64,000 nt of DNA from Salvia splendens (Eukaryota; Streptophyta; Magnoliopsida; Lamiales; Lamiaceae): positions 25,184,120 to 25,248,119 of the forward strand of contig NC_056040.1 of assembly GCF_004379255.2 (NCBI RefSeq), in the 5' to 3' direction. Both the position numbers and the translations under genes were made by a program. Below the pieces are notes generated by a model. That model made no database searches. It was not told the origin of the DNA and saw nothing but the letters and a program-made list of their open reading frames with translations. This document shows positions 57,098 to 64,000 of this stretch, piece by piece; position 1 is the stretch's first letter, and each line of letters begins with the position of its first letter.

Positions 57098-59653
57098 TGT
57101 AGGGATCAGACAATTCCAGGTTCACTAATTACCGAGACCTCTTTGGTCTCGTTACAAGATGACTCAGTCAAACCATCAACCACGCGACTGATTTTAAAAC
57201 AAGAAACCAGCTATTACAGATAAGATCACAATAGCAATTACAGAAGTAAGTCTTGGACTAAGTAACACCAAGATTAGCTTCAATATACCTGCACACTTAA
57301 TAAACTCGTTAGAACCAAAAGTAAACTGATCCAAACGGATCAAGTGCAAAACAAAGAGGGAAAAAAGAGAGACAGAAAGTAAGGAACAATAGATCGAAGA
57401 AATTGGCTCAGACACCCGCCAATAACAGAGATCTATTCACAGGAACACAGATCCAAGGGAGCACCGAAGGTTTCAACCGTGAACAACCTCACGAACCAGA
57501 AACCAGCCTCTGATCTCTCCCACGCACCAGATCTACCCTTCCAACCGAAGAAATCTCACAAAAACTCTCACACAAAGAAACCCTAGATTTCAGAACTCAG
57601 GAAACCGAACTGGTTACCTTCCACACTTTTCTCACCAAAGATCAAACACTACTACAACATGAAAGATCTTAGAGAAGAACACTGAAAATCATCACAAGGA
57701 TGAAGGGATCACTCAGAGAAGCTAAATCGCCAGAGAGTGTAGAGAGAGAGAGTAGTTAGAATTGAACGGCGCAAGGGAGAGATGGAGAGATAAAGGTTTT
57801 CACAGTAATTGGGCTAGGGCAAGCATAAGCCCAAAAAATCACCTGGGCCTAATTAACAAAAGCCCAAATGATGTCCACCAAATAACAGCCCATAATAACC
57901 AACATGCTCCACCTTGGACATCATTCAAGGAAACCAATCTCACTATTAGCTAAGGCTTAAATTCATCACAGCCTACAAGGTGGTTCCCACAGCACCAAAG
58001 AACAAAGTTCACAAGCATAGGGAAAACCACCAGGTCTGCCTAATAGACTCCAGAGGGGCTGACACCCATTAGCCTATAGGACTTAGTGCCTACAATCACT
58101 AGTCACCCTTACCACAGTAGACTAAGTGATTGAGGTCTTTTTACCCCGGGACATGCACTTAACCAACATCAAAATGCAAAAACTTAATTAAAAAAAAAAT
58201 TAGTTTTTCAAGAGGTAAGCATTTAGTACCCATGTCAGCTGGGTTCTTATCTGTGTGAACTTTAGAAAGAAAAACTTCACCTTTTTCTACAATATCCCTA
58301 ATGTAATGAAATCTTACATCAATATGCTTAGTTCTATCATGGAAAACAGGATTCTTGCACAGTTGAATAGCAGATTGAGAGTCAGAGAATACCACAGGAG
58401 GAGTTTTCACAAAGTTAAGTTCAGAAAGTACTCCCTTTAACCACACAACTTCTTTCATAGCTTCAGTGATAGCAATGTACTCAGACTCAGTGGTAGACAA
58501 GGCAACAATGTGTTGCAATTGTGACTTCCAACTAATGCAGGACCTACACACAGTAAAAACATAGGAAGTGGTGGACTTCCTCTTATCTCTGTCATTAGCA
58601 TAGTTAGAATCAACATATCCAACAAGTTTAACACCTTCTTCACACTTAGAATAGCATAAACCATACTTTGCAGTATGCTTCAGGTATCTCAACAACCATT
58701 TCAAAGCTTCACAGGACCAGAATTAAACATATATCTACTCAAGCATGAAACAGCATAAGCAATATCAGGTCTAGTACTGACCATTAAGTACATAACAGAT
58801 CCAATAGCATTAGCATAGGGAACTTTCTTCATGGAATTGATTTCAAGATCAGTTTGAGAACAAAGGTCTTTACTTAACACAAAATGAGCAGCTAAGGGCA
58901 CTGAAGCAGGCTTAGCATCATACATGTTAAATTTTTTCAGAATTTTGTACACATAGGGTTCTTGATGCAAAACAAGAGTATAATTCTTTCTATCCCTGAA
59001 AATATTAATTCCCAGAATTTTCTGAGCATCCCCTAAGTCTTTCATGTCAAAATTCTTGCTCAAAGCAGCTTGCACAACACTTATGGTTTTCAAACAAGGA
59101 CCCATGATTAGCGTGTCATCAACATACAACAACAGAAAAACAGGAACAGTACCAAGGTTCTTCACATACAAGCATGCATCAAAAGTACTTCTCACAAAGC
59201 CCAAATTATGCATACAAGTATTAAACTTAATGTTTCACTGTCTAGGAGACTGTTTTAAACCATATAGGGCCTTTTTCAGCAAACAAACATGATTAGGAAA
59301 CTTTGGATCTACAAAACCTTCAGGCTGTCTCATGAATATGGGTTTGTCAAGATCACCATGCAAGAAGGCAGTTTTAACATCCATTTGCTTTAATTCCCAA
59401 TCAAAATGAGCACACAATGAAAGCATTAACCTCACAGTGGTAAATTTAACAACATGAGCAAATATTTCAGTGTAATCTACCCCGTCTTGTTGAGTAAAAC
59501 CTTTAGCCACCAATCTGGCCTTATACCTCAGCCCCTCCACCTCATTTTTTAGCTTATACAACCATCTACGGTCAACAACAGAGGCACCAAGAGGCAGAGG
59601 TACAAGGATCCAGGTCATATTAACTTTCAGAGAATTCATTTCCTCAATCATTG
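57098..59653 (-). mobile_element. Ty1/copia retrotransposon, 3' part with one LTR
   Basis: The LTR is 57098-57904 on the plus strand (TGTAGGGA … AACCAACA; on the minus strand TGTTGG…CCCTACA). It is preceded on the minus strand by AAGGTGGAGCA, a typical polypurine tract. Pol sequence runs 58,159-59,651. The 5' half (gag, protease, integrase) is cut off at 59,653 by a Ty3-type element; if present, it lies beyond the window. Confidence 0.88.
58159..59651 (-). pseudogene. Copia pol: reverse transcriptase and RNase H, truncated
   Basis: Starts in MIEEMNSLKVNMTWILVPLP (59,651), continues VVDRRWLYKLKNEVEG, KARLVAKGFTQQDGVDYTEI and DVKTAFLHGDL to KQSPRQ with a stop near 59,238. It resumes in another frame with LLYVDDTLIMGP, FDMKDLGDAQKILGI and STRPDIAYAV, shifts again near 58,705, and ends with RNase H (GYVDSNYANDRDKRKSTTSY, ALSTTESEYIAITEA, KHIDVRFHYIRD, ADMGTKCLP). 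Strong RT and RNase H conservation; three pieces mean an inactive pol. Confidence 0.92.
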
Positions 59654-60250
59654 TGATGGATCCGCGAATTTCTGATGATAGTAAATGCTGGTAGAGAATA
59701 AAGACTACGACACAAAGAATTTACGTGGTTCGATTTACTGAAGTAAATCTACGTCCACGGGAAGAAGGGAGGGCAAGATTGTATTGCTTGATCTGGGATT
59801 ACAGCTTACAACACAGACTTGCTATATGGTATTTTATCTCTAGAGAGCTTAACCCTGTCTATCTGATCTAAGTCCTATTTATACATTGAACTAGGATCGT
59901 GGTTTGCAGCCCCACTAACAAGATCGTGGGTGAGCAATAACTGCTCAATAACTGCTTCGTACCACTAAATAGATCGTGGGTATAGTGGAGGTCGTGGAGG
60001 CCTTTCATGAGTCCACTAACTCCTAGTTCGGCCGAATGCTGAGACCGAACTGCTGGACTTTACCGATCAGCTCTTGCCGATCTGAGAGGAGAGCTTGACT
60101 GGTCGGCTTTTACCGAGCTGTAGGCTGAGTCCGAACTCTTTGGTCGTGCCGAACTCTTTGGTGCCGAACAGATACTCTTTCTTGGGCTCTGGGCTGATGG
60201 GCCGTCACTGTTATTGGGCTTGCCATTAGGGTTTAGTTCGTACCCCATCA
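59654..60250 (+). repeat. 5' LTR of a Ty3-type retroelement
   Basis: Begins TGATGGATCCGCGAATTTCT and ends …CGTACCCCATCA, so the ends form the short inverted repeat TGATGG…CCATCA. It interrupts the copia pol on the left and is followed by an internal region with genes in the same direction. A TATTTATA box lies near 59,876. The matching 3' LTR must lie beyond the right edge. Confidence 0.75.
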
Positions 60251-60583
60251 CTACCCCCCCCGAAAAGTGAAGTGAATCACTTCGGCGAGGTGAGTCACTT
60301 CGGCATTCTGGATAACGGTAAGGGGGAGGCTGACGTCAGGGGATGTGCCTTGCGCGTGCCTGCATTAAATGCGATAGTAAAATCCGGCCGTTGAATCCTG
60401 AAAAGGTGGGATTCGAAACAGCGCAACGATTTCGAAATCTTTCTCGAATCTGATAAATATGCTCTTTCTTCCTCATTTGAACACTTTTGCTGTTGCGTCT
60501 TCTATACTCTCTCTTTCTCGAGAAATTTTCTTCCGCTTTCAAGAGCTTCTTCAGACTTTCTTCACGTTCAAAAAGTAAGAAAA

Positions 60584-62446
60584 ATGTCTTCTTCTTCTTC
60601 TTCGGAGTCGGGTAGCGGTAGGAGAGGCGGTAAGGGGTCTTCTGGCCGGAAAGAGTCCGGGGAGAAGACCGTAGAGTATTTCCATAGTATTTTGAGTAAG
60701 GATACTGTGATATCCCTACCCGAAAAATACTTTTTTCCTGGGGGGAAGGCGGTGGTACCTGACGGTGATCATAGGGCTGACTCCCCGCCGGAGGGTTACG
60801 CCACCGTGTACGAGGCCAGCTTAGAATGCGGGCTTCGTTTCCCCCTCCCTTCTGCCTTTATAGATTTACTAGATTTTTTTCAGCTTCCTTTAGGCCAGGT
60901 GACTCCGAACTCTTGGAGGCACTTGTCGGCCTTCGCTGCCGAACTCCGTAGGTTAGGAAGGGATTTGTCTTTGAAGGCGATCCTTAAATTCTTTCAATTT
61001 AAGAGGAAGGGGTCTTGGTTTTACTTGATCCCTGTACAGCCCTTTAGGGCCTTTTGTAAAACGAAGTGGCCGAAGTGGCAAAACCGCTTCTTCTACTATG
61101 ATAGGACCGCGGCTCCTAGTTTTCCCTGGAGAGGGCCGAAGTCCGTTATCCGTCATCCTCGGCCTGAACCGTTGGACGAGCTCGATGGCGAGCTCAACAA
61201 GATTCCCATAGTTAGGAAACAATACACGGAGTCTGAGCTCGTCAAGGGCGACGTCGTGTTCGACATCTCGTCTTCGGACGAAGAGGCCGAGGGTGAGGAT
61301 TTCTCTTTATCTTTATGCTCTACTGCTTTAACGAAGAAAACTAACCTTGCTTTCTTGCTTTTTGGCAGTGTACATGCTGAACAAGGCTATCCGAAAGTCC
61401 TCCGAGCTTGTGGAGCCGGAGAGGCAGAGAGCCCCTCGCTCGGCGTCTGAAGCCGAGAAGAATCCGAAGAGGCAAAGAACCTCTTCTTCGGATCCGAAAG
61501 AGCCGGAGCCGTGTTCGGCTAAAGGGAAGGGGAAATTTCATGAGTCCCCAAGAGTGCCGGGGAAAGACCTGGTCATCTCCGAGGTGGTTGCAGACATCCC
61601 GGAACACGTCCCTGAGCCTTTTCAATGGCCGACGAATTTTGTGGAGGTAAGCTTTCTGACTTGGCTTCTTTTCCACATTTTTTGATGGCCATTCTGTTGA
61701 GTTTTTTCCTTGTTCATCTTCAGAGAGCCAAGTTCGTCTCCGTGGAGCTCTCCAAAGCATCCCACGACTACGAGGAGATGCAGAAGAAGTTGCATCTTGC
61801 TCGTAGTCTGGCCGAACAGGCTGAGGCCAAATTTGAGAGGGCCCGAGCTGCTAGGATCTCGGCTCAGGATGAAGCCCGGTCAGCCAAAAACCAGCTCATC
61901 ATCCTGCAAGAGCAGACGAAGCACCGGGAGGCTCAGAAGGAGGCTGCCGCCGTGGCTGCCCAGGGGGAGGCTCTCCGTGTTTACACGGAGAAACTCTTTT
62001 TGAGCAGCCAGTTCTCGGCCTTTGTCGGTAGTCTGGTAAGGCTAATTACCGATAAGGGCGAGCAGGGGGCCGACGTCGTGCTGCCTCTGTACAGCCGAGA
62101 GATAGCAGCTCGGCTTCAGAATCTGCCGCTCCTTGAGGAGCTCGCTTCATCCTCGGTCCTGCTTTCTGCAGACCGAGTCCGGAGTTGTCGAGCTGATCGG
62201 GACGAGAACCTGGAGGCTATCTTTGCCTCCGTGGGACCCGTTTCACCCGCTTCGACTTACAACGGAGAGGGTGAGGCCGAGTCGCTGGAGCTGGAGGCCG
62301 AAGTCGAGCGGGCCGGACATCCGGAGAAGGAAGCCGATCAGGAGGCGGAGGCGAGGCCGGCAGGATGCGAGGCCGAGGCTGAGGTAGCTCAGGAGAAAGA
62401 AGCTGAACCAGACCAAGGAGCCGGAGACGAAGCTGGCGGAGTATGA
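60584..62446 (+). CDS. Gag-like 'putative gypsy-type transposon' domain protein, 3 exons
   Basis: Starts MSSSSSSESGSGRRGGKGSS. Exons 60584-61292, 61369-61646 and 61724-62446 join in phase, about 570 aa. Residues ~80-180 (ATVYEASLECGLRFPLPSAF, LPLGQVTPNSWRHLSAFAAE) match the plant 'putative gypsy type transposon' domain found in the gag-like protein of non-autonomous Ty3 elements. The middle is basic (EKNPKRQRTSSSDPKEPEP). The rest is an Ala/Glu/Lys coiled coil, and the tail is a Glu/Ala repeat (EAEVAQEKEAEPDQGAGDEA). It lies between the LTR and a second coiled-coil ORF. No protease or RT is seen, so the element is non-autonomous as far as visible. Uninterrupted, so probably young. Confidence 0.72.
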
Positions 62447-62647
62447 TTTCGTCTCCCTTCTCTTAGTCTAGTTTCTTCCTTGTAAAATGGCCTTGAAGCC
62501 CTCCTAGTGTAAAAATTTTCCTTGTGAATGAAAAATTCTCTACACTTGTCTTCGTATAGCTTTTCGTACTCGCCTTTATTCCTGTTGTATTTTACTATCT
62601 GCTCGGTACAGCTGCCGAACTAATATAGCTGCTTTGTACTCAAGGAG

Positions 62648-63436
62648 ATGGAGATACTTCACTGGAAACGGCTGTACTCTTCGGCTTTAGACGAAGCTGA
62701 GAAAAGAGCTATAGCCGATCAGACGAAGAATGACGAGCTTCTGGCTCGTTTAGTGAAGCTGGAGGCCGATAATAAGGACTTAGAGTCCGATAAGAAGGAT
62801 CTGGAGGCCGAGCTGAATACGACCATTGCTGAGAGGACTGCGTACGAGGATTACATCCGTGTGCGCGGGGGAGTGACCATATCAGATGTTCAGAGTCGAG
62901 TTGACGAACTGTGGGAGGAATATCATGTACTCCGGAGGAACAATGCGCTGGAGAGCTCGGCTTGCCAACAAGTTGTGAAATCATTGCGGCGCTGGGCTTC
63001 TCGGTACGACATCATTCTTTCCCGGCGTCCCTCAATCGGGAGATTCCTTAGGCATTTCCCGCCAACAGATGCTCGCACTCCAGATCAAGCCTCTGGTTCC
63101 CTTGTTCAAAATCCTACTCCAAGTCAACAACGAACTCCGGAACAGCCGGAAACGTCAAGACGAGAACGGGCTCAGGAGCATCCGGAATCGTCAAGACAGG
63201 GACGGACTGAAATTCGCCGAGGAGTTGTGACTATGAGCGAGCAAGATCAGCAGATGCTTATTGCAGAGACTCTTCATCGCCGAGGGGTTAGAGCTTCTGG
63301 GGCTCGCGGAAGAGGTGTTGGGTCGAGGATAGCATCTCGTCGACCTGCTTATTCTTCATCTGCTCGGAACAACCGAACTCGGCTTCCAGAGGATTTTGCA
63401 GATAGGTGGCTTAACTTCAGCAACCCTGGACAGTAG
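62648..63436 (+). CDS. Second internal ORF of the Ty3-type element, coiled-coil then Arg/Gln-rich
   Basis: Reads MEILHWKRLYSSALDEAEKR … 262 aa without a stop. Residues ~15-75 form a heptad-rich coiled coil (LVKLEADNKDLESDKKDLEA), the middle has RRWASRYDIILSRRPSIGRF, and the tail is Ser/Arg/Gln/Pro-rich (RRERAQEHPESSRQGRTEIR). Two hundred bases separate it from the stop of the gag-like gene. It could be a separate gene or a further exon of the same transcript, since such proteins often run on. Function unknown; probably structural. Confidence 0.55.
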   Translation: MEILHWKRLYSSALDEAEKRAIADQTKNDELLARLVKLEADNKDLESDKKDLEAELNTTIAERTAYEDYIRVRGGVTISDVQSRVDELWEEYHVLRRNNALESSACQQVVKSLRRWASRYDIILSRRPSIGRFLRHFPPTDARTPDQASGSLVQNPTPSQQRTPEQPETSRRERAQEHPESSRQGRTEIRRGVVTMSEQDQQMLIAETLHRRGVRASGARGRGVGSRIASRRPAYSSSARNNRTRLPEDFADRWLNFSNPGQ

Positions 63437-63564
63437 AATAGTCCTTTGTAATAGCGTAACGCCATTTTGTAGGGTAGCGGAGTTGTATGCCGAACAAGAT
63501 TTGAAAAATGAAATTTTGTTTTCGCTTCTAACACTGTATTTACAGCTTAGCGAAAAAATTTCAT

Positions 63565-63892
63565 CGTACTTGTCCTCGGTCTTATGAAGTAAACTTCTTT
63601 GACCGGACTTGGTCCTTGGTCTTATGAAGTAAACTTCTTTGACCGGACTTGGTCCTTGGTCTGATGAAATAAACATCTTTGACCGGACTCGTCTTTGGTC
63701 TGATGAAATAAACATCTTTGACCGGACTCGTCTTTGGTCTGATGAAATAAACATCTTTGACCGGACTCGTCTTTGGTCTGATGAAATAAACATCTTTGAC
63801 CGGACTCGTCTTTGGTCTGATGAAATAAACATCTTTGACCGGACTCGTCTTTGGTCTGATGAAATAAACATCTTTGACCGAACTTGGTTTGT
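63565..63892 (+). repeat. Minisatellite, 39-40-bp unit, about 8 copies
   Basis: Unit GACCGGACTCGTCTTTGGTC-TGATGAAATAAACATCTTT. The outer copies have small changes (CTTATGAAGTAAACTTCTTT, GGTCC); the inner copies are nearly identical. The unit is a multiple of three and open on both strands (minus-strand MFISSDQRRVRSK), a side effect of the repeat and not a gene. It lies 3' of the second ORF inside the retroelement. Confidence 0.95.
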
Positions 63893-64000
63893 GTTCTAAT
63901 TTGGCGATTTTTGTCGCCGGGATCGAACTTTCCCTTGTCCTAATTCGGCGAGTTTTATCGCGTGGATCGGACTTTCCCAGTTAACCGAAGTGGTCTTATG

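Noticed and set aside
63356..63871. 171-codon minus-strand frame with a repeated 13-residue unit (MFISSDQRRVRSK), suggestive of a repeat protein
   Set aside because: It is the 39-bp minisatellite read in reverse. The unit is a multiple of three, so any frame stays open.
63565..63892. Regularly spaced repeats resembling a CRISPR array
   Set aside because: Units are contiguous with no unique spacers, and the genome is a plant.

Overview
This window is nuclear DNA of a flowering plant. Genes carry short exons with GT-AG introns, intergenic DNA is AT-rich and full of Stowaway-type MITEs, and most of the rest is nested transposable elements. The host gene set (TITAN9-like, penta-EF-hand protein, eIF3e, purple-acid-phosphatase-16-like) is that of a eudicot. 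Repeat style hints at Lamiales/Lamiaceae, but that is weak inference.

Layout. 1-1.7 kb: 5' end of a TTN9-like gene (minus), running off the left edge. 5.2-8.3 kb: eight-exon gene (plus) for a coiled-coil protein with a C-terminal Rho_N/SAP-like motif; its last exon holds a 480-bp tandem duplication. 11.3-13.1 kb: PIF/Harbinger-type element carrying only a decayed ORF1. 16.8-18.7 kb: penta-EF-hand calcium-binding gene. 19.5-31.7 kb: one L1-type LINE (minus) bounded by a 17-bp target-site duplication and split by a 4.79-kb hAT transposon (21,627-26,413) with an 8-bp target-site duplication, terminal inverted repeats, dense subterminal repeats and an uninterrupted two-exon transposase. 32.0-33.8 kb: second ORF1-only Harbinger-like element. 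34.8-37.6 kb: eIF3e, eight exons, a TRIM element in intron 1 and an apparent 1-nt insertion in exon 2. 38.7-41.5 kb: GC-rich LTR-like block. 41.8-44.0 kb: five-exon PAP16-like metallophosphatase (minus). 44.1-46.0 kb: PIF/Harbinger transposase element with a homopolymer frameshift. 47.0-48.8 kb: third ORF1-only element, followed by an internally deleted hAT transposase (49.0-50.2 kb). 54.1-55.7 kb: hAT-like MITE, copia RT fragment and a GH17-X8 pseudogene. 57.1-59.65 kb: 3' part of a Ty1/copia element (minus), interrupted by a Ty3-type LTR element that runs off the right edge (LTR 59,654-60,250, a three-exon gag-like gene, a second coiled-coil ORF and a 39-bp minisatellite).

The host genes do not form a pathway. 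The most striking structure lies inside the hAT element, downstream of its transposase: two long near-perfect palindromes bracketed by a 143-bp direct repeat. One palindrome arm encodes a piece of a different, diverged hAT transposase. If transcribed it would fold into a long hairpin RNA, so it is a candidate transposon-borne silencing locus in the style of maize Mu killer. That role is inference; the structure is directly visible.
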